Assembly (NCBI RefSeq): GCF_018967845.1
Contig: NZ_JAHLZZ010000001.1
Location: 4,464,001 to 4,528,000 of the forward strand
DNA length: 64,000 nt
Source: Hymenobacter siberiensis
Lineage (GTDB): Bacteria > Bacteroidota > Bacteroidia > Cytophagales > Hymenobacteraceae
Reading direction: 5' to 3'
Under the pieces are notes generated by a model, which saw nothing but the letters and a program-made list of their open reading frames with translations, was not told the DNA's origin and searched no databases. Positions 48,002 through 57,294 of the stretch are shown one piece after another; position 1 is the stretch's first letter, and the number at the start of each line of letters is the position of its first letter. The position numbers were made by a program, and so were the translations under genes.

Positions 48002-50992
48002 CTAGTACCCGAAAATTTCTTTCAGCGTGAGCTGCTGCACCTGGCCGTACTTGGCCAGCTCCTTGAAGTTGAGCCGGTCTTTCGAACCAATAACCAGAAT
48101 AACCTGGTTTTGTCCGCTAATCTTGGCCAGCTGAAACTTCTTCAATTCATCAAACGTCATTTTCTGGGTGCTCGCGTACACATCGCGGCGCAGGTCGTAG
48201 TCGAGGCCGAGGCGCTTGGCGCGCTCGTAGCTCATCAGGATGTTGCCCTTGGTGATGCGCTCGGTGCTGATGCTGTTACGGATAGCATTTTTGGCGATTT
48301 CCAGGTTGGCTTCGGCCACGGGCATGTCGGTTAGCAACGCTTCCATGCCGGCCATGGCCTCGGGCAGCTTGTCGCTCTGGGTGCCGATGTAGCTCAGGTT
48401 GTAGTTAGAACGGCCCAGCTTGTCGGCGCTGTTGTAGCCGGAGTAGGCCGAGTAGGCCAGCGCCTTGCTCTCGCGCAAATCCTGAAACACGATGCTGCCC
48501 ATGCCACCGCCGAAATACTCGTTGTAGAGCGCCAGCGTGGGGGCCAGTTCCTTGCTATACAGGTCGCCCTTGGTCAGAAACAGGATTTCGGCCTGCACCA
48601 TGTTATAGTCGACCCAATAGACCTTTTTGTCTTTCAGGGGCTGCTCGGCGAAGTCCTTAGCCGCCGGGGCGGGCGTGAGCTTGGCGGGCGTTTTATGCTC
48701 TGCTTTGAGCACATCTCCAATCGTCATGGTATCACCCTTGCCCGGACGCGGCCCATAGTACAGCACCCGATGCTGATACGTCGGCAGCTTTTGAATCAGC
48801 GCCGTGAGCTGCGCCGGCTTCAGCGCCTTCAGCTCTTTCTCGCTGAGGATGTTCGTGAAGGGGTTTTTGGGGCCGTATTTCACGTAGCTCACCATCGCCG
48901 CATTCAGAATCACGCGCTTTTCGAGCTTGGCATCCTGGCGCTGCTTGAGGATGCCGGCCACCATGTTTTTCAGGGCGGCGGCATCGGGCTTGGGCGCGTG
49001 CAGCAGCTGCTCAAACAGTTTCAGCGCGGGTTCCAGGTTGGCGTCGAGGCCGTTGAGGGTGACGAAGGTGCGGTCCGGCCCGCTGCTCACGCTGAACGAG
49101 CAGCCCAGCTTGTAGAACTCCTGCTGCAGCTGCGCGGCACTGTACTGGCCCGCGCCGAGGTATTGCAGGTAGTCGGCGGCCAGGCCCCAGCGCGGGTCCT
49201 GGTTATTGCCCAGATCGAAGACGTAGTACAGGTTGAACAGGCCGTTTTCGGTGTTGTGCGTGTAGTACAGCGGCAGGCCGGGCTTGATTTCCGTCTCCTG
49301 AATGTCCTTTTTGTAATCGACAAACACAGGCTGCAGGTCCGTGCTCGGCATCGCGGCGAGCTGCTTGTAGTAGGCCGAGGCCACGTCGCGGTTGGCCGGC
49401 ACAGGCGTGATGGCGGGCTTCACCACCTTCACCTTGTTGGGGTCGGTGCCAGTGCGCTTGAAAACCGTCACGAAGTTCTGGCCGTAATTATCGTTGGCGA
49501 ATTTCACGATTTCGGCCTTGGTAATGGTGCCGAAATCGTCCTGCTGTTTGAGGTAGTCTTTCCAGTCGATGCGCTCAATGAAGGCCTCGTACATGGCGCT
49601 GGCGCGGGCCTCGTTGCTTTCGTAGCTCTTGGTGCGCGTCAGCTTCTCGTTGTTGATGATGGCCGGAATCAGCCAATCGGGGAAGTTGCCGGCTTTCACC
49701 TTGGCCAGTTCGCCCAGCAGCAGACGTTTCACGTCCTCCAGCTTCTGCCCCTCGCGCGGCGTGCCGTAGATGACGTGCGTAGAATAGTCGTCGTTCATGT
49801 CCGTAAACGACGACGCTTCCAGTACCTTCTGCTGCTGGTTCAGGTCGAGGTCGATGAGGCCGGCCTGGCCGTTGGTCAGAACTTTATCCAGCATGCGCAG
49901 GCGCACTGCATCTTTCGACGCTTTGCCCGGCAGGCGGTAACCAATCATCACGTTTTCCGACTGCGGCCCGAGAATTTCCTTGGTAATCGGGGCCGTAATC
50001 GGCTGCTCCACCGGCGCGTTGAAAACCGGCACCGGCTTGCTCGGCATCGCGCCGAAATACTTATCAATCAGGCGAATAGTCTGGTCGTAATCCAAATCCC
50101 CGCTCAAGCATAGCGCCACGTTATTCGGCACATAGTACTCACCGAAATACTTCTTAATTTCCGTAATCGACGGGTTTTGCAGGTGCTCAATCGTACCGAT
50201 GGTCGTTTGGGTGCCGTAGGGGTGCGTGGGGTAGAGCGAGGCATTCAGCGCCTCAAACTCCTTATTGAAATCGGAATCCAAACCCCGGTTTTTCTCCTCG
50301 TACACGGCCTCCAGCTCGGTGTGGAACAGGCGCGGCACCATCTCGCGCATCCGCTCGGCCTGGATGGCGGCCCACTTCTCCAGCTGGTTGCTGGGAATAT
50401 CTTCCTGATACACCGTTTCCTCGTTCGAGGTGTGGGCGTTGGAACCTTTCGCGCCGATGGCACCCATTACCTTATCGTACTCATTCGGTACGGCATAAGT
50501 AGCGGCCACGCCCGAAATCGAGTCAATCTGGTGGTAGGTGCGCTTGCGGGCGGCGGCATCGTTGCGTTGCCCACGGTACACTTCATAGAGCGCCTCAATC
50601 TTATCAAGCTCTATTTTTTCTTTGGCCCAATCCTGCGTGCCCAGCTTCGAAGTACCCTTGAACACCATGTGCTCCAGGTAGTGCGCGAGGCCGGTGGCAG
50701 TAGCGGGGTCATTCTTAGAACCCGCCCGCACGGCCAGGTAGGTCTGAATGCGCGGCGCATCCTTGTAGTCTGAGAGATAGACCGTCAGGCCATTATCCAG
50801 CTTGTAAATCCGCACGCCCAGCGGGTCGCCGGGCACCGATTCGTAGCGGTATTCTTTGGCGGCCAGGGGCGCGGCAGCCGGCGCAGCGCTGGCGGCGGCG
50901 GAAGCAGCAACAGCCGGCTTGCTCGATTGGCATTGCGTGGTGAGGCCCAGTACCGCCAGGGCAGGAAATAGCAGCAAAAAGTTGTTTTTCAC
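48002..50992 (-). CDS. M16-family zinc metallopeptidase, two-half form
   Basis: The product has 996 residues from a GTG at 50992, the only start that leads directly into a signal-like segment (KNNFLLLFPALAVLGLTTQC). The first half has the inverted zinc motif HYLEHMVFKG (HxxEH) and a distal Glu in EAVYEEKNRGLDS. The second half, from about residue 540, is an inactive M16 repeat. Proteins with two M16 pairs like this degrade peptides in the periplasm or on the surface. An Ala-rich spacer follows the signal. The Cys in TTQCQS could be lipidated, but the lipobox is poor. Confidence 0.9.
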   Translation of the reverse strand: MKNNFLLLFPALAVLGLTTQCQSSKPAVAASAAASAAPAAAPLAAKEYRYESVPGDPLGVRIYKLDNGLTVYLSDYKDAPRIQTYLAVRAGSKNDPATATGLAHYLEHMVFKGTSKLGTQDWAKEKIELDKIEALYEVYRGQRNDAAARKRTYHQIDSISGVAATYAVPNEYDKVMGAIGAKGSNAHTSNEETVYQEDIPSNQLEKWAAIQAERMREMVPRLFHTELEAVYEEKNRGLDSDFNKEFEALNASLYPTHPYGTQTTIGTIEHLQNPSITEIKKYFGEYYVPNNVALCLSGDLDYDQTIRLIDKYFGAMPSKPVPVFNAPVEQPITAPITKEILGPQSENVMIGYRLPGKASKDAVRLRMLDKVLTNGQAGLIDLDLNQQQKVLEASSFTDMNDDYSTHVIYGTPREGQKLEDVKRLLLGELAKVKAGNFPDWLIPAIINNEKLTRTKSYESNEARASAMYEAFIERIDWKDYLKQQDDFGTITKAEIVKFANDNYGQNFVTVFKRTGTDPNKVKVVKPAITPVPANRDVASAYYKQLAAMPSTDLQPVFVDYKKDIQETEIKPGLPLYYTHNTENGLFNLYYVFDLGNNQDPRWGLAADYLQYLGAGQYSAAQLQQEFYKLGCSFSVSSGPDRTFVTLNGLDANLEPALKLFEQLLHAPKPDAAALKNMVAGILKQRQDAKLEKRVILNAAMVSYVKYGPKNPFTNILSEKELKALKPAQLTALIQKLPTYQHRVLYYGPRPGKGDTMTIGDVLKAEHKTPAKLTPAPAAKDFAEQPLKDKKVYWVDYNMVQAEILFLTKGDLYSKELAPTLALYNEYFGGGMGSIVFQDLRESKALAYSAYSGYNSADKLGRSNYNLSYIGTQSDKLPEAMAGMEALLTDMPVAEANLEIAKNAIRNSISTERITKGNILMSYERAKRLGLDYDLRRDVYASTQKMTFDELKKFQLAKISGQNQVILVIGSKDRLNFKELAKYGQVQQLTLKEIFGY

Positions 50993-51158
50993 GAATGTCG
51001 CAGGCGGGTAGCTGGGGGGTTCAAAAAACAAAGGTAGCTGGCTGATAGGGGAATAAAAAACAAAATTTCGTCTTATCTTGCAAGATTTTTCCGGCGTCAG
51101 CTGATGATTGGCGCAGCAGTGGCAGCCTCCCCCCAATCGTTTGCGGAATTTTGACGAT

Positions 51159-51202
51159 GTAGGGGCGGGGTCGTACCCGGTAGGGCTTGTCCCCGCCCCT
51201 AC
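51159..51202. repeat. Palindrome after dnaX, R5-like edge
   Basis: GTAGGGGCGGGG and CCCCGCCCCTAC pair perfectly (12 bp) around 20 bases that include GTAGGGCTTGT. It lies 5 bases after the minus-strand dnaX stop. The GGGCTTG..CCCCGCCC edge resembles the RAYT-flanking palindromes. Confidence 0.75.
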
Positions 51203-51207
51203 TCGTT

Positions 51208-53319
51208 CTAATAGTCGGCTTCCAGGCCCAGGCGTTGCTTGGCCTCGCGCAGGGCGGGGAAACGCTCGGCCAGGTATTCGAACTTATCCGAGGTGGTGTA
51301 GAGCCGTTTGGCCGTGGGGGCGGCCTCCGTGAGCACGGGCTGCACGTTGAGGCGCGGATGGCCGGTGCGGCGGCGCAGGTCAGCCAGGAACTCCACCCGC
51401 ATGTCATTGAACTGGTCAATCTGGATGGGATTGTCGACGGCCAGCTCGATGCTGTGCTCGGCATTGGCCGTTACCGGGCGGTTCAGCACCCAAAACTCGC
51501 TCATGCGGTCCTGGGCGCGGCGCTCCTCGGCAATTTCCTTCCACACGCGCTGTAGCAGCGCGGGGTCGACGGGAGCCAGCGGGCCGCCGATGGACTGCGG
51601 CTCGACCAAAGCTGCTGCGTCCTGGGCCGACTTACTGGCGGCAGCAGCTGAGCGGCTGCTCAGGTCTTTCAGGCTCGGGATTTTGCTGGCTAGGCTGGGG
51701 ATTTTGGCGAAGGCAGCGGCCGGTGAGGGGCGCGGCGCGGGCTCAATTCCCTCAAAGCTGGGCACACCGATTTCGACATGCGGCAGCGTGTCGCGCATCT
51801 GGTGGCGCTCGGTGATGGCGGCGTCCGGGTCGGCCTCAATGCTGGGCGTGTCGTGCATTTCCTCCACCCCGTTTTCGACGGGCAGCGGCTCGGGGCCATC
51901 GGCGGGCGCGGGGCCGGTGGCCACGGGCGCGCCGGCTGGCATGGGCAGCGGCGCGGGTGCGGCCGCCGAGCGCGGCGCAGCTACGTAAGGCGCGGCCGGC
52001 GATTCAGTAGCATAAGCCGCTGGGGCAGCGTAGGAAACCACCGAAACCGGAGTAGGGGAAGTAGCTGGGGTTATGGCCGTTGGCGAGGCTATTGGGGCGG
52101 CTTGGGCATGGCCGTTGCTGCCGGGAGCCGAGGCAACGGCTGCGGCTTCGCCTTCACCGTTTAGGCTGCTAGTTTTTTTTTTAGCCTCGCCGTTGGCGGG
52201 GCTTAGCTCGCGGACGAACTGCACGGCCCCGTTCAGGTAAGCCAGCTTCATCAGGGCCAGCTCGACGTGGAGGCGCTGGTTTTTAGCCTGCTTGAACTCG
52301 CGGTCGCACTGGCTGATGAGGTTGAGCGCGGAGAGCAGGAAGGCCAGCGGCGCGGCCTGGGCCTGCTGTACGTACTGCTGCTTGATGCCATCGGACACTT
52401 CGAGCAGCTGCACCGTTACGGCATCTTTGCAAACCAGTAGGCCGCGCAGGTGCTCGGCGGTGCCCACCACGAAGTTGTGCAGGTCGAAGCCGTTCTGCAT
52501 CACTTCATCGAGCAGCAGCAGGGCAGCCGAGAGGTTTTCGGTCAGCAGGCTATCGATGAGGCGGAAGTAGTAGTCATAGTCGAGGATGTGTAGATTTTGC
52601 ACCACCTCCTTGTAGGTAAGGTTGTTGCCACCGAAGGTCACCATCTGGTCGAACATCGACAGGGCATCGCGCAGGCCGCCGTCGGCTTTCTGGGCCAGCA
52701 GGTGCAGGGCATCGTCTTCGGCCGTGATGCCTTCCTGGGTGGCCACGTAACGCAGGTGCTGGCGCATGTCCTCCACCTTGATGCGGCTGAAATCGAAAAT
52801 CTGACAGCGCGACAGGATGGTGGGGATAATCTTGTGGCGCTCGGTGGTAGCGAGGATGAAGATGGCGTAGCTCGGCGGCTCCTCAAGCGTCTTCAGGAAG
52901 GCGTTGAAGGCCGCGTTCGAGAGCATATGCACCTCGTCGATGATGTAGATTTTGTACTTGCCGGCCTGCGGAGCATAGCGCACCTGCTCCACCAGCGAGC
53001 GGATATCCTCGACGGAGTTATTGGAGGCCGCATCCAGCTCGTGCACATTGAAAGAGGCGTTTTCCTGGAAGGCCACGCAAGAGGCGCACTGCCCGCAGGC
53101 CTCGGTTTCGGGGCTGAGGTTGGTGCAGTTGATGGTTTTGGCCAGGATGCGGGCGCAGGTGGTTTTGCCCACCCCGCGTGGGCCGCAAAACAGGAAGGCC
53201 TGGGCCAGGTGCTGGCTCTGAATGGCGTTCTGCAGCGTGGTGGTGACGTGCTGCTGCCCCACCACGCTGCGAAACGTGGAAGGACGGTACTTGCGGGCCG
53301 AAACGACGAAATTATCCAT
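51208..53319 (-). CDS. dnaX: DNA polymerase III subunits gamma and tau
   Basis: The 703-residue protein is the clamp-loader ATPase. Walker A CGPRGVGKTT lies near residue 45, the zinc module uses Cys65, 75, 78 and 81 (EACGQCASC), and Walker B is in YIIDEVHML. SRC is in TILSRCQIFDF, and domain III ends near residue 365. A long Ala/Pro-rich linker (about 385-560) leads to a C-terminal tau-specific domain. A run of ten A at 52173-52182 (codons 380-383) has stops next to it in both other frames, so a shorter gamma of about 383-386 residues is predicted. An R4 palindrome lies in its upstream region, shared with ssrA. Confidence 0.95.
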   Translation of the reverse strand: MDNFVVSARKYRPSTFRSVVGQQHVTTTLQNAIQSQHLAQAFLFCGPRGVGKTTCARILAKTINCTNLSPETEACGQCASCVAFQENASFNVHELDAASNNSVEDIRSLVEQVRYAPQAGKYKIYIIDEVHMLSNAAFNAFLKTLEEPPSYAIFILATTERHKIIPTILSRCQIFDFSRIKVEDMRQHLRYVATQEGITAEDDALHLLAQKADGGLRDALSMFDQMVTFGGNNLTYKEVVQNLHILDYDYYFRLIDSLLTENLSAALLLLDEVMQNGFDLHNFVVGTAEHLRGLLVCKDAVTVQLLEVSDGIKQQYVQQAQAAPLAFLLSALNLISQCDREFKQAKNQRLHVELALMKLAYLNGAVQFVRELSPANGEAKKKTSSLNGEGEAAAVASAPGSNGHAQAAPIASPTAITPATSPTPVSVVSYAAPAAYATESPAAPYVAAPRSAAAPAPLPMPAGAPVATGPAPADGPEPLPVENGVEEMHDTPSIEADPDAAITERHQMRDTLPHVEIGVPSFEGIEPAPRPSPAAAFAKIPSLASKIPSLKDLSSRSAAAASKSAQDAAALVEPQSIGGPLAPVDPALLQRVWKEIAEERRAQDRMSEFWVLNRPVTANAEHSIELAVDNPIQIDQFNDMRVEFLADLRRRTGHPRLNVQPVLTEAAPTAKRLYTTSDKFEYLAERFPALREAKQRLGLEADY
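52173..52182 (-). promoter_or_regulatory. Slippery A10 run in dnaX, predicted gamma-subunit site
   Basis: On the coding strand the frame reads GCT, ten A residues, then CTAGCAGCCTAA. In the normal frame translation passes through Lys-Lys-Lys-Thr-Ser-Ser. A -1 shift gives AAC then TAG at once. Loss of one A (or +1) gives CTA GCA GCC TAA, a stop three codons later. Slippage by polymerase or ribosome therefore truncates dnaX after domain III in both directions. Confidence 0.75.
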
Positions 53320-53370
53320 AAGCTATGTGTAGCAAAGTTACCCAGAAAAGGGCGGCTTTGGAAGCAATAT

Positions 53371-53505
53371 GTCATCCGGAGCGCAGCGAAGGACCTTATC
53401 CCGGCTGCGCATTTTGCCGGGAACATTCGGCTTGATTTGGCTAAACAAAGGAGTTACTGCGCATCGTTTAGCGGTGATAAGGTCCTTCGCTGCGCTCCGG
53501 ATGAC
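53371..53505. repeat. Palindrome, family R4, between dnaX and ssrA
   Basis: GTCATCCGGAGCGCAGCGAA then GGACCTTATC pairs perfectly with GATAAGGTCC then TTCGCTGCGCTCCGGATGAC over 30 bases, around about 75 bases. It lies in the common upstream region of the divergent dnaX and ssrA genes. Confidence 0.9.
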
Positions 53506-53616
53506 AGCTGTTAGAAGGGGAACCTTCCCTGCTTCCCCTGCGTTTCCATTCTACAACGTACCTTCGCGACCCGATTAGCCTTTCGAGGCGACCACGGGAC
53601 TCGTTCTTTACCATTT

Positions 53617-53986
53617 GGGGATGACCGGAATTGACAGCTTGCGCAAATTGCGGGTAAGCGTGCCAGGAGTTGATGGAAGCTCTCCTGTCAAAAAATCTAT
53701 CAACAATCAACTGGCGACTATTCGTACGCCATGGCTGCCTAGTTCAGAATTAGGTAATTGCCATCGTGCCGCCTGGGTAAGTTTCTACACCTGGGAGTTC
53801 GGCGCGTCGTAAGTAGAAAATAGCCTTCGAGGAGCTGTGACTCGGGGGCGAAACCCAACTGCAGCTAGGGGGATTTCAAAGGCCTGACTGACGCCTGGAA
53901 TACCATGAAAATCCAAGTCTGGATACGCACGTAGAAAGCACGTTGATTTCCTTGTCTGGACCAGGGTTCGAATCCCTGCATCTCCA
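53617..53986 (+). ncRNA. ssrA: Transfer-messenger RNA (tmRNA)
   Basis: The 5' end GGGGATG pairs with CATCTCC at 53979-53985 as the acceptor stem (one G-U pair). The 3' part has the T-arm GGACCAGGGTTCGAATCCC, as in all tmRNAs. An internal frame ends TAC GCC ATG GCT GCC TAG at 53740-53742, giving a predicted tag of (A)GDYSYAMAA if the resume codon is GGC at 53713. This ends like tags of other Cytophagales. CCA is not encoded after the discriminator A. A hairpin terminator follows. It rescues stalled ribosomes with SmpB. Confidence 0.92.
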
Positions 53987-53990
53987 CTTT

Positions 53991-54023
53991 AAACCCCGTC
54001 TGCCTAGTGCAGGCGGGGTTTTT
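53991..54023 (+). terminator. Intrinsic terminator after ssrA
   Basis: AAACCCCG and CGGGGTTT pair, extended by TGC/GCA inside, followed by a T-run. It begins 5 bases past the tmRNA 3' end. Confidence 0.85.
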
Positions 54024-54090
54024 CGGTTTTCAGACCGGGCCAGAATCAACCGTTTGCACAATCTACTTCCACCTCTTTTCCCCTGCTGTG

Positions 54091-56208
54091 ATGCTGAATT
54101 ATACCCGCCGGCTGCTGGCGCTTTGCTGCCTGATTTTGCTTTGGAATACGGCCCTGGCCCAAACCATCAAATCGCCCAACGGGCAGCTGGCGCTGCAATT
54201 CGCGCTGCAAACCGACGGCGTGCCCACCTACCACCTCACCTACAAGGGCCGCGACGTTATCAAGACCAGCAAGCTGGGCCTGGAGCTGAAAGACACGCCT
54301 TCGCTCATCAGCGGCTTTGCCGTGAGCGACAGCCAACAGCGCACTTTTGACGAGAGCTGGCAGCCGGTGTGGGGCGAGGTGAAAACCATTCGCAACCATT
54401 TCAACGAGCTGGCCGTGACCCTGGCGCAGGCCGCCACCGGCCGGAGCATCCGGGTGCGGTTTCGGGTGTTTGATGATGGCTTGGGCTTCCGCTACGAGTT
54501 TCCGCGCCAGCCCAAGCTGGACTATTTCACCATTAAGGAAGAGCGCACGCAGTTTGCGCTGGCCGGCGACCACAAGGCCTTCTGGCTGCCCGGCGACTAC
54601 GACACGCAGGAGTACAGTACCGTGACCTCGAAGCTGTCGGAAGTGCGCGGCAAAATGAAAGCGGCCGTAACGGGCAACGCCTCGCAGACCACCTTCTCCC
54701 CCACCGGGGTGCAGACGCCACTCATGCTCAAGAGCCAGGACGGGCTGTACATCAACATCCACGAGGCGGCGCTGATTGATTATTCCTGCATGAGCCTGGA
54801 GCTCGACGACAAGAATTTCGTACTGGAATCGCACCTCACGCCCGACGCGGTAGGCGACAAGGGCCGGATTCAGACGCCGGCGCTTTCGCCCTGGCGCACA
54901 GTGATTGTGAGCGACAAAGCGGGCGACATTTTGGAATCGAAGCTGGTGCTGAACCTGAACGAGCCCACCAAATTCAAGGATACTTCGTGGATTAAGCCGG
55001 TGAAGTACGTGGGCGTGTGGTGGGAGATGATTACGGGCAAAAGCACGTGGTCGTACACCAACATGGACAACATCAAGCTCGATTCCATCGACTATAACAA
55101 GTTGAAGCCCAACGGCACGCACGGCGCGAATACGGCCCACGTGAAGGAATACATCGACTTCGCCGCCCTGCACGGCTTCGACGCGGTGCTGGTGGAAGGC
55201 TGGAATACCGGCTGGGAAGACTGGTTTGGCAAGCACAAGGACTACGTGTTCGATTTCGTGACGCCCTACCCCGATTTCAACGTGACGGAATTGCAGCAGT
55301 ACGCCGCCAGCAAGAAGGTGAAGATGATAATGCACCACGAAACCTCGGGCTCGGTGCGCAACTACGAGCGGCACCTCGACTCGGCCTTCACCTTCATGAA
55401 CAAGTACGGCTACGACGCCGTGAAAACCGGCTACGTGGGCGACATCGTGCCGCTGGGCCACCACCACTACGACCAGTGGGTGATTAACCACTACAACTAC
55501 GTGCTGGAAACCGCCGCCAAGCACCACATCATGGTGAACGGCCACGAGGCCGTGCGCCCCACCGGCCTGGCCCGCACCTACCCCAACCTCATCGGCAACG
55601 AGGCGGCGCGCGGCACGGAGTACGAATCCTTCGGCGGCAACAACGCCGACCACACCACCATCCTGCCCTTCACCCGCCTCATCGGCGGGCCGATGGACTA
55701 CACGCCGGGCATTTTCCAGACGAAAATCAGCGTCCTCAATCCGCAGAATAAATCCTTCGTGCACAGCACGCTGGTACGCCAAATGGCCCTGTACGTGACC
55801 ATGTACTCGCCCCTGCAAATGGCCGCCGACCTGCCCGAGAACTACAATAAGCACCTCGACGCTTTCCAGTTCATCAAGGACGTGGCCGTGGACTGGGACG
55901 ATACCCACGTGCTCGAAGCCGAGCCCGGCGACTACATCACCATCGCCCGCAAGGCCAAGGGCAAGAGCAGCTGGTTTATCGGCAGCACCTGCGATGAAAA
56001 CGGCCGCACCTCCAACATCAACCTGAGCTTCCTCGACCCCGGCAAAAAGTACGTGGCCACCATCTACGCCGACGCCAAGGACGCGCACTACGAGACGAAC
56101 CCGCAGGCCTACACCATCCGCAAAGTGAACGTAACGCGCAAGACCAAGCTGGCGCAGTATTGCGCGCCGGGCGGCGGCTACGCCATCAGCGTGGTGGAGG
56201 CGCGGTAG
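54091..56208 (+). CDS. Glycoside hydrolase family 97 (SusB-like alpha-glucosidase)
   Basis: The product has 705 residues from the ATG at 54091. The signal peptide ends at ALAQ. An N-terminal beta sandwich (about 25-280) is followed by a (beta/alpha)8 barrel. Barrel motifs include VKYVGVWWEMITGKSTWSY, VLVEGWNTGWEDWFG (catalytic region), MHHETSGSVRNYE and GNEAARGTEYESFGGN, which carries the Glu of the inverting type. A C-terminal beta domain closes it. It cuts terminal alpha-linked glucose in the periplasm. No SusC/SusD pair is adjacent, so it is not in a polysaccharide-utilisation locus here. Confidence 0.94.
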   Translation: MLNYTRRLLALCCLILLWNTALAQTIKSPNGQLALQFALQTDGVPTYHLTYKGRDVIKTSKLGLELKDTPSLISGFAVSDSQQRTFDESWQPVWGEVKTIRNHFNELAVTLAQAATGRSIRVRFRVFDDGLGFRYEFPRQPKLDYFTIKEERTQFALAGDHKAFWLPGDYDTQEYSTVTSKLSEVRGKMKAAVTGNASQTTFSPTGVQTPLMLKSQDGLYINIHEAALIDYSCMSLELDDKNFVLESHLTPDAVGDKGRIQTPALSPWRTVIVSDKAGDILESKLVLNLNEPTKFKDTSWIKPVKYVGVWWEMITGKSTWSYTNMDNIKLDSIDYNKLKPNGTHGANTAHVKEYIDFAALHGFDAVLVEGWNTGWEDWFGKHKDYVFDFVTPYPDFNVTELQQYAASKKVKMIMHHETSGSVRNYERHLDSAFTFMNKYGYDAVKTGYVGDIVPLGHHHYDQWVINHYNYVLETAAKHHIMVNGHEAVRPTGLARTYPNLIGNEAARGTEYESFGGNNADHTTILPFTRLIGGPMDYTPGIFQTKISVLNPQNKSFVHSTLVRQMALYVTMYSPLQMAADLPENYNKHLDAFQFIKDVAVDWDDTHVLEAEPGDYITIARKAKGKSSWFIGSTCDENGRTSNINLSFLDPGKKYVATIYADAKDAHYETNPQAYTIRKVNVTRKTKLAQYCAPGGGYAISVVEAR

Positions 56209-56280
56209 CGGGGGGGCAGCACCAGTTGAGGCAATAGCTTATCGACTTATTTAAATCACCCTTTGGCTGAACTTTGAGGC

Positions 56281-56664
56281 ATGTACGATTTCGTCTTCAA
56301 CTTCATCTACCGCTACCACAAAAAGGGCAAGACGTCCCAGTATCGGGCCACGGCGGCTTCCGCAGTGGCCATGACGGTCTTGTTTCAACTGCTTTGCCTG
56401 GGCGCCATTTTGCGGCATTACGGCCTCATCGACCTAGGCAAGCCCCTGAGCGCGGACTACGCCACCAATAAGTTGTTGATGCTGCCCCTTGTGCTGGCCT
56501 ATTACTACCTGTTTATTTGGTTCTACTCGCACAAGCGGGCCGTGGCCATTGTCAATCAGTGGCCAAAGGACTACGATGTGCTCACAGCGCGTAATATCGG
56601 CCTCGTCTCGTTGATAATGCTCGGGCCGTTGTTCGTGATGATTGCTATTCTAAAGCTCTCCTAA
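56281..56664 (+). CDS. Small membrane protein of unknown function
   Basis: The 127-residue protein begins MYDFVFNFIYRYHKKGKTSQ and has three membrane segments: ATAASAVAMTVLFQLLCLGA, LLMLPLVLAYYYLFIWFY and NIGLVSLIMLGPLFVMIAIL. It has no recognised domain. The polar loop between spans 2 and 3 (HKRAVAIVNQWPKDYDVL) is probably cytoplasmic. It lies after the GH97 gene by 72 bases on the same strand, and another small membrane protein follows. Confidence 0.68.
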   Translation: MYDFVFNFIYRYHKKGKTSQYRATAASAVAMTVLFQLLCLGAILRHYGLIDLGKPLSADYATNKLLMLPLVLAYYYLFIWFYSHKRAVAIVNQWPKDYDVLTARNIGLVSLIMLGPLFVMIAILKLS

Positions 56665-56816
56665 TACCCTCCTTATTTTGAACGGGCCACGTTTACCTTG
56701 GGACCGTTTTCTTGAACAGGCTTTTAGATTTGCTGCACCGCGCCGAAGAAAGGATTAAACTGTAACCCTATGGCGCTAACAGCGTGAGCTGCTCGCGGTA
56801 TTGAAGATTCGAGCCC

Positions 56817-57245
56817 ATGTCCGATAGCCCAGAAAAGAAGCCGGTGGGAGTGGAACAACCGCTTGTACTCAAAAAGATATCCTTTGGCGTTGTGTGCGCC
56901 TTCTGCGGCCTTATCGCCTTGATGATTTTCGATTCGGACAATTACAAAACATGGTTCAGCGTGCCCATGATTTTGGTGGTGGTAAGCTACTACTACTTCA
57001 TGGGGTTGAATGTGTCGAACGTGTACAAATACGGCGGGCGTATACTCGTGGAACACGCAGTTGAAGGAGAGTTCATCTATGAGAAAGACGAACTCCTAGC
57101 GGTAAAATCGGCCTTGCTGTTCAACAAGCTCTGTTTTGCCGACAGGACGTTTTACATCTTCCATTCCGCTGGATTTATGAAAGCGCTGTTTTTAGCAGGT
57201 GAGAAAAACTACGAACAGGACATCATGCGAGACCTGCGAAGCTGA
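56817..57245 (+). CDS. Small membrane protein of unknown function
   Basis: The 142-residue protein has a polar N terminus (MSDSPEKKPVGVEQPLVLKK) and two membrane spans, ISFGVVCAFCGLIALMIF and VPMILVVVSYYYFMGL. A soluble C-terminal part of about 65 residues carries EFIYEKDELLAVKSALLFNK and HSAGFMKALFLAGEKNYEQD. I recognise no domain. It is 152 bases after the previous small membrane gene, and an IS630 element follows 50 bases later, so any downstream partner may have been displaced. Confidence 0.66.
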   Translation: MSDSPEKKPVGVEQPLVLKKISFGVVCAFCGLIALMIFDSDNYKTWFSVPMILVVVSYYYFMGLNVSNVYKYGGRILVEHAVEGEFIYEKDELLAVKSALLFNKLCFADRTFYIFHSAGFMKALFLAGEKNYEQDIMRDLRS

Positions 57246-57294
57246 AACAGCTAGGAGAGAGCACCTTTTTAACGCTCCTTTCGGTGAACTACTA

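Noticed and set aside
54046..56088. 680-codon minus-strand frame opposite the GH97 gene
   Set aside because: Antisense shadow; the GH97 gene has all its motifs and a signal peptide on the plus strand.
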